NCBI GenBank assembly: GCA_011523825.1 | Contig: WTFX01000009.1 | Location: forward strand, 1 to 42,319 | Reading direction: 5' to 3' | From: Microthrixaceae bacterium | Lineage (GTDB): Bacteria > Actinomycetota > Acidimicrobiia > Acidimicrobiales > Poriferisodalaceae | DNA: 42,319 nucleotides | The notes under the pieces: generated by a model | Told to the model about the DNA's origin: nothing | What the model saw: the letters and a program-made list of their open reading frames with translations, nothing else | Database searches by the model: none | Shown: positions 28,506 to 36,676 of the stretch, piece after piece | Position numbering within the stretch: the stretch's first letter is position 1 | How the letters are laid out: every line of letters starts with the position of its first letter | Program-made: the position numbers and the translations under genes

Positions 28506-29321
28506 ATGAGTGATTCTTCCGCAGTGGCGCCCGCGCCGATCGACGCGGCGACCGTCGTGGTGCTGCGCGACGGCACGCCCGCGGCTGCGCCGGGTCACGG
28601 TTTCGATGCCGCGGAAAGCGACGCAGGAGCGCACATCGAGGTGCTCATGCTCCGGCGCAACTCACGGGGATTCTTCGGCGGCATGTGGGTGTTTCCCGGC
28701 GGTCGAGTGGACCCGCCCGATCGCGACACGCCCGGCCATGTGGTGGCCGCGTGCGACCCCCGCACCGCTGGCGCAAATGGCCTGTATGACGGCGACCGGC
28801 GCGGCTTTCGAACAGCAGCAGTTCGGGAGGCGCACGAAGAAGCCGGCATCGACTTGTCTCGCGCAGAGCTGACCCACTTCGCCCACTGGCTGCCGCCGCC
28901 GATCCGCCCCAAGCGGTTCTCGACGCATTTCTTCATCTGCGAGGCGCCAGCAGACCTTGAGGCAGTGCGCGTGGACGGAAGCGAGATCCTCGACCACGCT
29001 TGGGTGTCGCCGGCGGCTGCGTTGGAGCGGCGCGCAGCCGGCGAGATCGAATTCGTCACGCCCACGTTCGTGACGCTCACCTGGCTGTCAGGATTCACCC
29101 GCACTGCCGATGTGCTGGCCTCGATCAATGGCCACACGTGCTTCCACACCCAGATCATCCCATCGCCGGAAACCGATCCGGGCCACATTGCCGTTTATGT
29201 CGGCGATTCGGCCTTTCCCGACGGCGATCTGGATGCCCCCGGCCCGCGCCGCCGCTGCATCATGGTCCGCTCAGGCTGGCGCTGGGAAGAACACGACGGC
29301 ACCGACACCGCCGCGGCTTGA
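28506..29321 (+). CDS. Nudix hydrolase (NUDT19-like long form)
   Basis: A 271-residue Nudix protein. The core has FFGGMWVFPGGRVDPPD, then an insertion of about 35 residues, then the Nudix-helix AVREAHEEAGIDLS with the metal-binding REAHEE. An insertion between the GG loop and the helix is typical of the NUDT19-like branch, some of whose members cleave CoA and acyl-CoA. In this branch the later segment TPIRPKRFSTHFF-like (PPIRPKRFSTHFFIC) also occurs. It lies 9 nt after the HAD gene on the same strand and is probably cotranscribed. Substrate inference (CoA derivative) is weak. Confidence 0.85.
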   Translation: MSDSSAVAPAPIDAATVVVLRDGTPAAAPGHGFDAAESDAGAHIEVLMLRRNSRGFFGGMWVFPGGRVDPPDRDTPGHVVAACDPRTAGANGLYDGDRRGFRTAAVREAHEEAGIDLSRAELTHFAHWLPPPIRPKRFSTHFFICEAPADLEAVRVDGSEILDHAWVSPAAALERRAAGEIEFVTPTFVTLTWLSGFTRTADVLASINGHTCFHTQIIPSPETDPGHIAVYVGDSAFPDGDLDAPGPRRRCIMVRSGWRWEEHDGTDTAAA

Positions 29322-29327
29322 GCCGCG

Positions 29328-29849
29328 TCAGCTGCTCGGGCGCAGCTGCCCGGCCTTGGTGAGGAGGCGGGCGATCTGGCGTTCCTGGGGAGGACCGTCG
29401 GGACCTCCGCCGGGACGGGCCGCCCGGAAGTCGACAGCAGCGATGGCCGGGTCGGCGCCGAAGGCCACCATCGTCAGGATCCCGATCACCGCCGTGCGAG
29501 CCATGCCGGCGCCGCAATGCACGAGGACGCTGTCGCCGCGGTCCAGCGCTGCGACGACTGCCTCAACGAGTTCGAGCACCGGCCCATCCGTCGTCACGCC
29601 GCCGTCGGGCGTGGGCAGCCAGAGTGCCTGGGGGCTGCCGGCGGTGTCGCTGTGGTTGGCGAGCCACTCGCCGTAGTCGGGATAGCGCAGCTCGATCTCG
29701 TGCGGCGTCAGCATGCAGGCCACGACCGATGCGCCCACGCGATCCAGCGCGCCTCGGGGATCTGGCCCGACTGCGGAAAAGTTGGTCACGAACAGGCGGC
29801 CCGTGCCCCCAGGGGCCCGAAGCGGAATCTCGTCGATGCGGTGCAGCAC
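29328..29849 (-). CDS. Dual-specificity/tyrosine phosphatase-like protein
   Basis: A phosphatase-fold protein with the full Cys-x5-Arg loop HCGAGMARTAV preceded by GDSVLVHC, and a DxxxxxxxPDGGV region before it that could hold the general acid. It is about 173 residues if started at GTG 29849; the frame is open to a TTG at 29918 (196 residues), and the start is uncertain. The pre-catalytic half (FVTNFSAVGPDPRGALDRVGA, ACMLTPHEIELRYPDYGEW) resembles DSP/PTP proteins that are small and soluble. The substrate may be a phosphoprotein or a small phosphorylated molecule. Confidence 0.72.
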   Translation of the reverse strand: MLHRIDEIPLRAPGGTGRLFVTNFSAVGPDPRGALDRVGASVVACMLTPHEIELRYPDYGEWLANHSDTAGSPQALWLPTPDGGVTTDGPVLELVEAVVAALDRGDSVLVHCGAGMARTAVIGILTMVAFGADPAIAAVDFRAARPGGGPDGPPQERQIARLLTKAGQLRPSS

Positions 29850-29956
29850 GGTGTTCGCTACTGGTCGCCCGCAGAGGCGCAGCCGTGGCCCGAGCGGCCC
29901 GTGAGCGGTAGCGAACAAGAGCGGGAGACGACAGGTGCGGTCACGGGAACGCTCAC

Positions 29957-31111
29957 CTAATCGCGCTGCCTGGGAGCGAACCGCGCGAAACGCCGCTTCG
30001 GCTCCTCGGGCGGCTCCGGCAGGGGCGGCCAGGCTCCCGACAGCTCTTGCTGCCCGGTACGGCGCACCTCGTCGAGCTCGCCGCGGGTGTAGGGCTCCGC
30101 GCGGGGATCGAGTGCCCGGTAGCGGGCCTCGGCGCTCGCGAAGTTCTGGTCGGTGATCAGGTCATCGATCAGCGTGCACGGTTCCCAGTCGGCCCGCGGC
30201 CCCACATAGATGTAGCCGTCGGCCACCTCGCGCAGTCGCAGAGACGTATCGGCACCATCGAGGGAACCATGCACCTCCGTCATCGCGACGCTGCCGAGCG
30301 TTGACGCTGCCAAGTCCAGGCCGAAGCGGATGTCGGTGCCCCCTCGCCCTTCAGGCGAGCGTGAGATCAGCTCCTCGATCCTTTCGGTGGCGGCAGTGTC
30401 TGCCACGGTGCCGTGGAACACGACTCGCCGGCATCCGTCGCCCATCCAGCGCCACAGGAGGTTGCCCGCGGAGGTTGTCGGTGAGCCATCGACCCACTCG
30501 ATGAGGCCGGTGGTAGTGGCGGAGACGTTCATGTACACGAGCGCACGCTCTCCCCGGCGGAGCACCTCGGTGGTGAGCACGCTGGCAGCGTGAAACGCAG
30601 ACATGTCCCGGTAGTGCCCGCCGAGCGACCAGTTCCGCAGCCCCAGCTCGGCGGCAGAGCGACCGTCGAGCAGGTTGGGGTCTTCCACGTAGGTGGGCAG
30701 GCCGAGTGCGATCACGCGGATGGGCCGCCGGTCGGCGTCCCGGCGGCGCTCGGCGTCGTTGTGCCTCCAGACCGCGTGCAGAACTTCGGCGTATTCCTCG
30801 TAGCCGAATCCGGCGCCGAGCAGATCGACGAAGAGATCGGCGCAGGCTCGGCGGTCCCACACCGGCGCGTCGATGAGGGCATCAAGCTCGGCCTGACTGC
30901 GCGAGTTGGTGAATTCCCAGGCGAGATTCTCCACGCCGTTGTCGGCTAGCTCGGTGAACGTGCCCGCCAGGAAACCCAAGTGCTGACGGACCCCCACCTG
31001 ATCGCCGAGCAGCACGATCTGGTGGCGACCGCAGAGATCGCCCAAGTACTCCTCAGGGGACTGGAGCGCGGGCACGGGCCGCTCATCGTCGGTGGTGGTT
31101 TCGGGCGGCAC
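29957..31111 (-). CDS. Uncharacterised protein, paralogue of the upstream gene, possibly EreA/ChaN-like
   Basis: A 384-residue soluble protein. The opening RHQIVLLGDQVGVRQHLG followed by NGVENLAWEFTNS resembles the start of erythromycin-esterase/ChaN-type folds (strand, glycine, acidic or His residue, then a strand ending in E). However, the expected GExH motif is GDQVG here, so the call is tentative. It aligns with the upstream protein through DLCGRHQ/DLFERHQ and YEEYAEVLHAVWRHN/YREYLNLLSAVWEVN. The C-terminal 60 residues are proline- and arginine-rich (EPPEEPKRRFARFAPRQRD). GTG 31111 follows the upstream gene by 48 nt, so the two probably form an operon and may act together. Confidence 0.65.
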   Translation of the reverse strand: MPPETTTDDERPVPALQSPEEYLGDLCGRHQIVLLGDQVGVRQHLGFLAGTFTELADNGVENLAWEFTNSRSQAELDALIDAPVWDRRACADLFVDLLGAGFGYEEYAEVLHAVWRHNDAERRRDADRRPIRVIALGLPTYVEDPNLLDGRSAAELGLRNWSLGGHYRDMSAFHAASVLTTEVLRRGERALVYMNVSATTTGLIEWVDGSPTTSAGNLLWRWMGDGCRRVVFHGTVADTAATERIEELISRSPEGRGGTDIRFGLDLAASTLGSVAMTEVHGSLDGADTSLRLREVADGYIYVGPRADWEPCTLIDDLITDQNFASAEARYRALDPRAEPYTRGELDEVRRTGQQELSGAWPPLPEPPEEPKRRFARFAPRQRD

Positions 31112-31159
31112 CGCCTATGAGTCTGCCGCTGGCGGCCCGGAATCTGACAGCGCGCGGAT

Positions 31160-32338
31160 CTACAGCACCTGTGTCCAGGCCAGCTCCGCTGCCGCTGCCG
31201 ACTCGGACACGGCCGCCGCAAAGTCGCCAGGGGTCGATTTCTCGTCTCGCAGCGCCGGATCGAGGGCATACCGCCTGGCGTGTTCCACGTACACCGCAGG
31301 TACCGGCTCGGGCAGCGGCGTCGGCGCCCGGCGCTGGTAGTCGGGTTCGAGGTAGATCCAGCCGGTGGCGAGGCTTCCGAGCGGCACGCGATCGAGGCTC
31401 GTCGTGCAGCCAAGCCGGGCTGCGGGACCCTGATCGACGTCGAAGGCGAGCGGCACCGCCAGGTCGTCGTGCATGGCAAACGCTGCGTCGAGCACGCCGT
31501 CGGCGACCAGCGCGTAGTCGCACAGCTCGCCGTCGGCCGGCAGCGGTTCGTGGATCAGCACGGTGACGGCGCGGTCGGCGACTACCTCGTACACACGGTT
31601 CGCTGCGCCCACGACGTGACCGCCCACGATCTCTGCATCGATCGCATCCCACACCCGGTGGGGCAGCCGCCTCGCCCGGGTGAGCGCGTGAGCTGTGCGA
31701 GCAAGCACGAGCGCGCGATGACCCGGCTCGATGACCTCGGCAAGCAGCACTTCGCACATGTGCGCCGACACCGGGCCGCGGCTGCGCAGATGCGGCCACG
31801 CGTACGAGGTGCGCAGGTCGGCCGTGTCGGTGACGGCATCGAGGTCCAAGTCGTAGTCGAGCGCCAGGACTCGCATGTGCGGCCCGCTGCCGGCGAAGCG
31901 ACGGTTCACCTCCCAGACTGCGCTCAGCAGGTTGAGGTATTCGCGATACGCGAAGTTGTGGCGTATGCCCCAGCGGAGCAATGCGTCTCGCGCGAGCTGC
32001 TCGTCGAACGTCGAGCCGGTGACCACTGCGTCAAGCCGAGCCTGGTCATCGACGCACGCGTACTCCATTGCCACGATGCCCACGCCTGACCGGTAGGCCG
32101 CTGCCACGAGATCCTGCAGGAACAGCCCGGCGCGGCGTGTGGGGGTGTGGTGGCCGACGAAGACGACTTGGTGACGCTCGAAGAGATCGCACACGTAGGT
32201 GAGCGGGTCGGAGCCGTGGCTTCTCAGCCATTCGGCAAGCTCATCGATGAGCGCGGGTTGAAGCGGCGGCAGCTCCCGGCGATGCCGGTACAGGGCAATC
32301 CGCTCGAGCAGCGCACGATCGCCGCCACGCTTGTCCAC
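31160..32338 (-). CDS. Uncharacterised protein, paralogue of the downstream gene, possibly EreA/ChaN-like
   Basis: A 392-residue soluble protein with the same framework as its neighbour: RHQVVFVGHHTPTRRAG, then SGVGIVAMEYACVDDQ and YREYLNLLSAVWEVN. Here the first motif is GHHT, again not the canonical GExH. An N-terminal stretch of about 40 residues (LIDELAEWLRSHGSDPLTYV) is not shared with the paralogue. GTG 32338 is close to the divergent mshC promoter (26 nt between starts), so shared control with mycothiol synthesis is possible. Function unknown; identity to the paralogue is low, so divergence is old. Confidence 0.65.
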   Translation of the reverse strand: MDKRGGDRALLERIALYRHRRELPPLQPALIDELAEWLRSHGSDPLTYVCDLFERHQVVFVGHHTPTRRAGLFLQDLVAAAYRSGVGIVAMEYACVDDQARLDAVVTGSTFDEQLARDALLRWGIRHNFAYREYLNLLSAVWEVNRRFAGSGPHMRVLALDYDLDLDAVTDTADLRTSYAWPHLRSRGPVSAHMCEVLLAEVIEPGHRALVLARTAHALTRARRLPHRVWDAIDAEIVGGHVVGAANRVYEVVADRAVTVLIHEPLPADGELCDYALVADGVLDAAFAMHDDLAVPLAFDVDQGPAARLGCTTSLDRVPLGSLATGWIYLEPDYQRRAPTPLPEPVPAVYVEHARRYALDPALRDEKSTPGDFAAAVSESAAAAELAWTQVL

Positions 32339-32350
32339 CCGCTCCGACAG

Positions 32351-32356
32351 TACCGT
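32351..32356 (+). promoter_or_regulatory. Candidate leaderless -10 box (TACCGT) for mshC
   Basis: TACCGT lies 8 nt before GTG 32365 without a ribosome-binding site, which favours the GTG over the ATG at 32371 as start. It lies in a 26-nt divergent intergenic space. Confidence 0.35.
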
Positions 32357-32364
32357 GTCGGGCC

Positions 32365-33573
32365 GTGGGAATGCGCATCTACGACACGGCGCAGCGCTCC
32401 GTCGTGGAGATGGAGCTCGGCGATCACGTCGGCATGTATGTCTGCGGCATCACGCCCTATGACGCCACCCACCTGGGGCATGCCGCCACCTATCTGGCCT
32501 ATGACCTGCTGATCCGCCGACTCGAAGACATGGGCCACACGGTCACGCTGGTGCGCAACTACACCGATGTCGACGACAGCATCCTGCCCAAGGCGGCCGA
32601 GCTGGGCGAGCACTACCTGTCGCTGGCCGAACGAGAGATTGATCGCTTCGAAGCCGATATGGCGGCACTGCGAACACGGCCCGCCGCGCACGAGCCGCGG
32701 GCCACCCGATCCATCGCCGGCATGATCGCCATGATCTCCCGACTGCTCGATGCCGGGCATGCCTACATCTCCGCAGATCGAGTCTTCTTTGACGTCACCA
32801 CGTTCCCGGAATTCGGGAAGCTGTCCGGCTACAGCGCCGATCGCATGACCGAGCTGGCCGCCGAGCGCGGCGGCACACCCGACGATCCCCGGCAGCGCAA
32901 CCCGCTCGATTTCGTGCTGTGGCAGGCCAGCACAGACGGCGAGCCATCGTGGCCGTCGCCGTTCGGCCCGGGACGGCCTGGCTGGCACATCGAGTGCTCG
33001 GCGATGGGCTACGCGGCGCTCGGCGAGACCATCGACATCCATGGCGGGGGCGGCGATCTGGTGTTCCCGCACCACGAGTGCGAGATCGCGCAAAGCGAGG
33101 CTGTGCACGGCGCTCCGCTGGCCCGCTACTGGGTGCACGCGGGACTCGTGTCCTACCAGGGGCACAAGATGTCGAAGTCGCTCGGCAACCTGGTCTTCAT
33201 CTCCGATCTGCGTGCCCGCATCGACCCCAGGGCCATCCGGCTGGCGCTCATGGCGCACCACTACCGCACGGAGTGGGAGTGGTTCGATTCGGAGGGTCTC
33301 GCGGCCCAGCGCGAGCTGGACACGCTGGCGGCAGCCGCTGCCGGCGCCTCGCCTGCCGCCGGATCGGGAGAGGGGTCATCGGGCCTGCTCGCCGAGGTGC
33401 AGGCTGTGCTGGATGATGACCTCAATGCGCCGCTGGCTCGCACTGCGATGCTGGACGCCGCCTCTGCCGTCGAGCGAGGGGCCGCCGGTGCCACGCTGCG
33501 GGGCGAGCTGGTGGCCGCGGCGGCTCTCTGCGGCATCGACTTGTCCTCGCCGCTGGCGACCGCAGCGCCGTGA
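32365..33573 (+). CDS. mshC: L-cysteine:GlcN-Ins ligase of mycothiol synthesis
   Basis: A 402-residue ATP-dependent ligase that joins cysteine to glucosaminyl-inositol, the third step of mycothiol synthesis. It is a cysteinyl-tRNA-synthetase relative: [20 protein letters not shown] (29-48) has the MshC-specific [10 protein letters not shown] instead of the synthetase TVYDYPHIGH, followed by [22 protein letters not shown] (zinc site), [13 protein letters not shown] and the KMSKS loop [10 protein letters not shown]. It lacks the tRNA-binding C-terminus and matches MshC in length (about 410). The presence of mshC restricts the organism to mycothiol producers (Actinomycetota). It is divergent from the paralogue pair. 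Confidence 0.92.
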   Translation: MGMRIYDTAQRSVVEMELGDHVGMYVCGITPYDATHLGHAATYLAYDLLIRRLEDMGHTVTLVRNYTDVDDSILPKAAELGEHYLSLAEREIDRFEADMAALRTRPAAHEPRATRSIAGMIAMISRLLDAGHAYISADRVFFDVTTFPEFGKLSGYSADRMTELAAERGGTPDDPRQRNPLDFVLWQASTDGEPSWPSPFGPGRPGWHIECSAMGYAALGETIDIHGGGGDLVFPHHECEIAQSEAVHGAPLARYWVHAGLVSYQGHKMSKSLGNLVFISDLRARIDPRAIRLALMAHHYRTEWEWFDSEGLAAQRELDTLAAAAAGASPAAGSGEGSSGLLAEVQAVLDDDLNAPLARTAMLDAASAVERGAAGATLRGELVAAAALCGIDLSSPLATAAP

Positions 33574-33609
33574 CGCAGTGCTCGCTCAGGCCCGACTGAG
33601 GCTTTCGCG

Positions 33610-34380
33610 ATGACGACGCTGGCAGTGGTCAACCAGAAGGGCGGCGTGGGCAAGACCACGGTCGCACTTGGCATTGCCGAGGCAGCGTGCGCTTCGGGGC
33701 TGAGCGTGCTCGTCGTGGATCTCGACCCGCAGTCGAATGCGTCGGCTGGCCTCGGTGTGTGGAACGGATCGCCGAACGTCGATGACGCACTCGCCGATCC
33801 GACCCCGGGCGCTGCGCTCGCGGCGGTCACTGACGCTCGCTGGCCCTCCGACGGTCCGTGTCCGCAGCTCGTCCCGGGCAGCTATGCGCTCGCGAGCCGG
33901 GAACCGCAGATGGCTGCTGACCTGGTGGGTGCGCAGGATCGGCTGCGCATCGCGCTCGCCGGCGCGAACCATGATCTCCTCCTCATCGACTGCCCGCCAT
34001 CGTTGGGCCTGCTCTGCATCAACGGGCTGTTTGCCGCCGACCGTGCCCTGGTGGTGACCGAACCGGCCGCCTGGGCAGCCGATGGCGTCGATCTCATGCG
34101 GTCCACCGTCAGTCGAGTCGCGCAACGCCAGGGCACGCCCACCATCGCAGGCGTCGTGCTGAATCGTGTGGGGCGCACACGTGACAACGCCTATTGGTCG
34201 CAGCAGCTCGCTGAGCGCTTCGGCGCAGAGTTGTTGCCGCCCATCCCGCAGCGGGCCGCCATCGCCGAGGCCTCCGGGCAGTCGCTGCCGCTGCGAGCGC
34301 TCGGTCGCAGGCCCGGCGCACCCGAAGCGGTGCAGGCCTTTGATGAGCTGTGGGCCGACTTGCAGAGCCGATTGGCCTGA
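33610..34380 (+). CDS. ParA/Soj-family ATPase
   Basis: A 256-residue deviant Walker A ATPase. The P-loop is KGGVGKTT (10-17), followed by VVDLDPQSNAS and DLLLIDCPPSLGLLCINGL, and the C-terminal TLRALGRRPG-like end (SLPLRALGRRPG). It belongs to the chromosome/plasmid partition or cell-pole positioning ATPases. No parB or parS is seen beside it, so it is likely an orphan ParA acting on another cargo rather than the main chromosomal partition pair, which is normally next to the origin. It follows mshC by 36 nt on the same strand. Confidence 0.9.
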   Translation: MTTLAVVNQKGGVGKTTVALGIAEAACASGLSVLVVDLDPQSNASAGLGVWNGSPNVDDALADPTPGAALAAVTDARWPSDGPCPQLVPGSYALASREPQMAADLVGAQDRLRIALAGANHDLLLIDCPPSLGLLCINGLFAADRALVVTEPAAWAADGVDLMRSTVSRVAQRQGTPTIAGVVLNRVGRTRDNAYWSQQLAERFGAELLPPIPQRAAIAEASGQSLPLRALGRRPGAPEAVQAFDELWADLQSRLA

Positions 34381-34426
34381 CGCGTCGGCGGTACGCTCGG
34401 ATTGCTCGTCGCTGCAGGGTTTGACT

Positions 34427-34723
34427 ATGGCCAACTACGACCCGAACCGACCACGGCCGAGCGTCGACGGCACGGCCGCGCTCCCGGGCGATCTGCCCGC
34501 AGCTGAGTCCGCCGAAACAACAGCCGCCCCGCCAGCCGCAGGCATACCGGTTGCCGACACCGATGCCGATCCGGCTCCCGCGCCTGCATCGCACCTGCTG
34601 CCGCGCCAAGCCGAGCCGGTCGACCGGCGCCTGCTCGCAGCGTTCGGCGGGGCCGTGGCCGTCGGATGGCTGATTGCCGCCGTCGTGGCGTGGTGGCTGT
34701 GGCGGCGCTGGCGCCGTCGCTAG
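34427..34723 (+). CDS. Small proline/alanine-rich single-pass membrane protein
   Basis: A 98-residue protein with an acidic, Pro/Ala-rich soluble N-terminus of about 65 residues and one transmembrane helix (about 74-92, LLAAFGGAVAVGWLIAAVVA), followed by a basic tail WRRWRRR that would stay in the cytoplasm. The N-terminus would then be outside, though the low-complexity region could also be cytoplasmic. I recognise no family. A TACGCT box at 34391-34396 may be its -10. It sits between parA and the RecB-like nuclease gene on the same strand and could be a cargo or anchor for the ParA protein. Confidence 0.65.
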   Translation: MANYDPNRPRPSVDGTAALPGDLPAAESAETTAAPPAAGIPVADTDADPAPAPASHLLPRQAEPVDRRLLAAFGGAVAVGWLIAAVVAWWLWRRWRRR

Positions 34724-34750
34724 AAAACCATCCACGCGCCCGGTGAGCAG

Positions 34751-35626
34751 ATGGGCCACGCTGTGAACGTGGAACCCCGCACCGGCAGCGTCGCACTCGA
34801 CGATGCGCGAGAGGTCGAGCTTCCGCGGAGCCTGAGTCCTTCGGGCGCGTCGACGTTCCGGCAGTGCGCGCGGCGCTGGAAGTTCCGCTACGTCGACAAG
34901 CTGCCGGACCCTCCCGGAGAGCCGGCGCTGCGAGGCACGTTCGTGCATCACGTGCTGGAGGAGCTGCTCGCGGTCGCGCCCGCGCAGCGCACGCTCGAAC
35001 GAGCTCGTGCCATCTGCCGGGATCTGTGGCCACAGCTCGCCGGGAATCCCGATTTTTTGGCGCTCGAGCTGCATGAAGCCCAAGAACGGGCCTTTCGATG
35101 GAACGCGTGGACCGACATCGAGGGGTACTTCCAGCTGGTGGATCCCGTGGCCCTCGACGTGGTGGATCGCGAGCGCGATGTCCACACGTCGCTGGATGGC
35201 GTGCCGTTCCGGGGCATCGTGGACCTCGTCGACCGGGTGCCCGAAGGTCTGCGTGTCACCGACTACAAGACCGGCCGCCCACCCTCGCAACGCTTCGTCG
35301 ACAGCCGCCTGTCGCAGGTCTGGCTGTATGCAGCCGCGCTGGAATCGGTCGGCGACGACGTCAGCGACGTGCGACTGCTGTATCTGGGCGAGACGGGCGC
35401 GGGCCGCGACGACCGCCGGCCCACCGAGATCGCACGGCCATTCGATGCCGACGCCGTCGCGGCGGCAGTCGACGAACATTGCGACACGTGGGATCGGATC
35501 AACCAGGCCGCTGCCACCGGCTGCTTCGAACCCACCCCGGGCCCGCTGTGCAGCTGGTGTCCCTACCGCGACGACTGCCCCGAAGGCCGGCTCGAGCACC
35601 AGCGCAGGACCGGGCTGGCTGCCTGA
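34751..35626 (+). CDS. RecB/Cas4-like PD-(D/E)XK nuclease with Fe-S cysteines
   Basis: A 291-residue single-domain nuclease. Motifs in order are LSPSGASTFRQCARRWKF with Cys39, RGTFVHHVLE (His motif), GIVDLVDR, VTDYKTG (the D-x-K core) and SQVWLYAAALE (the QxxxY motif). The C-terminal CSWCPYRDDC, with Cys39, supplies four cysteines that in this family bind a 4Fe-4S cluster. Stand-alone actinobacterial versions like this one are annotated as RecB-family exonucleases and are not tied to CRISPR; no CRISPR genes are seen. ATG 34751 has GGTGAG just upstream. A role in DNA repair is inferred. Confidence 0.88.
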   Translation: MGHAVNVEPRTGSVALDDAREVELPRSLSPSGASTFRQCARRWKFRYVDKLPDPPGEPALRGTFVHHVLEELLAVAPAQRTLERARAICRDLWPQLAGNPDFLALELHEAQERAFRWNAWTDIEGYFQLVDPVALDVVDRERDVHTSLDGVPFRGIVDLVDRVPEGLRVTDYKTGRPPSQRFVDSRLSQVWLYAAALESVGDDVSDVRLLYLGETGAGRDDRRPTEIARPFDADAVAAAVDEHCDTWDRINQAAATGCFEPTPGPLCSWCPYRDDCPEGRLEHQRRTGLAA

Positions 35627-35633
35627 CCCCGAC

Positions 35634-35710
35634 TGCGGAGGGCGGACTTGCCCCCTGCTCCCGTGATCCAGTAGGTCCCAACGTCGCAGAGGGCAAGTCC
35701 GCCCTCCGCA
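35634..35710. repeat. Perfect 20-bp inverted repeat with 37-bp spacer
   Basis: The arms lie at 35634-35653 and 35691-35710 and are exact reverse complements over 20 bp; the left arm reads TGCGGAGGGCGGACTTGCCC. A further CTGC/GCAG pair (35655-35658 with 35686-35689) extends the stem after small bulges. It sits between the nuclease and enoyl-CoA hydratase genes. No T-run follows, so it is not a standard terminator. It could be an RNA hairpin, a repeated extragenic palindrome or a miniature mobile element. Confidence 0.75.
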
Positions 35711-35799
35711 ATCTCGACGTGCACCTCTGGCTGCGTGAGCAATGCTGCGCGCACAGCGGCCATGCTGTAGCCCGATCCTGCGAACTTGGGAGCATCGAG

Positions 35800-36603
35800 A
35801 TGGAGTACGAGCAGATCACCGTGACCGACTGCGACGACGTGCGGGTGCTGACACTGAATCGGCCGGAGAAGCTGAACGCGTGGACGCCGCGCATGCATGC
35901 CGAGCTGACGCACGCGGTGAGGGCTGGCAACGACGATCCGTCGATCGGCGCATTCGTCATCACTGGTGCGGGCCGCGGCTTCTGCGCCGGCGCCGACATC
36001 GCCGAGGTTTTCGCGGCCCGCATCGACGCGGCCGATGAAGCGGGCGGCAGCGTGGGCGAAGCGGCGGCCCACGATGACTCCGCTGCAGACGACTGGGTCG
36101 AGCTCGTGCGCGGCTCCAAGCCCATGGTGGCGGCAATCAACGGGGCCTCGATCGGCGTCGGCCTCACCATGATCCTGTCGATGGACTTCCTCGTCGCTCA
36201 CAGCGAGGCCAAGCTGTCGTGCCGCTTCGTGAAGATGGGTGTCACGCCGGAGCTGGCGTCATCGCACATCCTCATCCAGCGCTGCGGCTGGGGCGCGGCG
36301 TCGGACCTTGCGTTGTCCGGCCGGATTGTCACCGGCGCCGAAGCGGGTGAGATGGGCCTCGTCGACGACGTCACCGATGGAGACGTGCTGGAAGCAGCCC
36401 TCGCACGGGCGAGCAGCTACGCAGAGAACCCGCCCACCATGCTGCAGCTCACCAAGCAGTTGCTGTCGGCGAACGGTTCCGACACCGATCTGGCTGCGGT
36501 GCAGCGTCGTGAGCTGGAGGCGCTGAACGTCGCTCGTGCATCCGACGATCACCGTGAGGCAGTGGCTGCGTTCCTGGAGAAGCGCCCGCCGAAGTTCCGT
36601 TAG
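35800..36603 (+). CDS. Enoyl-CoA hydratase/isomerase (crotonase) family protein
   Basis: A 267-residue crotonase-fold protein acting on an acyl-CoA. It has LNRPEKLNAW, the first oxyanion-hole segment GAGRGFCAGADI and the second GASIGVGLTMILSMDF, then CRFVKMGVTPELASSHIL and the AGEMGLVDDV turn. Position 36021-36110 encodes an extra acidic/Ala loop (RIDAADEAGGSVGEAA) in the variable region. The exact residues acting as catalytic acids cannot be fixed, so hydratase or isomerase remains open. ATG 35800 is chosen because LTLNRPEK similarity starts soon after and GGGAGC lies upstream. Confidence 0.88.
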   Translation: MEYEQITVTDCDDVRVLTLNRPEKLNAWTPRMHAELTHAVRAGNDDPSIGAFVITGAGRGFCAGADIAEVFAARIDAADEAGGSVGEAAAHDDSAADDWVELVRGSKPMVAAINGASIGVGLTMILSMDFLVAHSEAKLSCRFVKMGVTPELASSHILIQRCGWGAASDLALSGRIVTGAEAGEMGLVDDVTDGDVLEAALARASSYAENPPTMLQLTKQLLSANGSDTDLAAVQRRELEALNVARASDDHREAVAAFLEKRPPKFR

Positions 36604-36676
36604 GTCCCCATGTGCGCAGCCCGCGTTCGCCCGCCGCGGATTCGCACCGTGCCCCTGAACCGCTGCCGGCGAAGCG

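Noticed and set aside
34751..35626. Reading the Cas4-like nuclease as part of a CRISPR-Cas locus.
   Set aside because: No repeats, no cas1 or cas2 and no other cas gene in the window; stand-alone versions are common in Actinomycetota.
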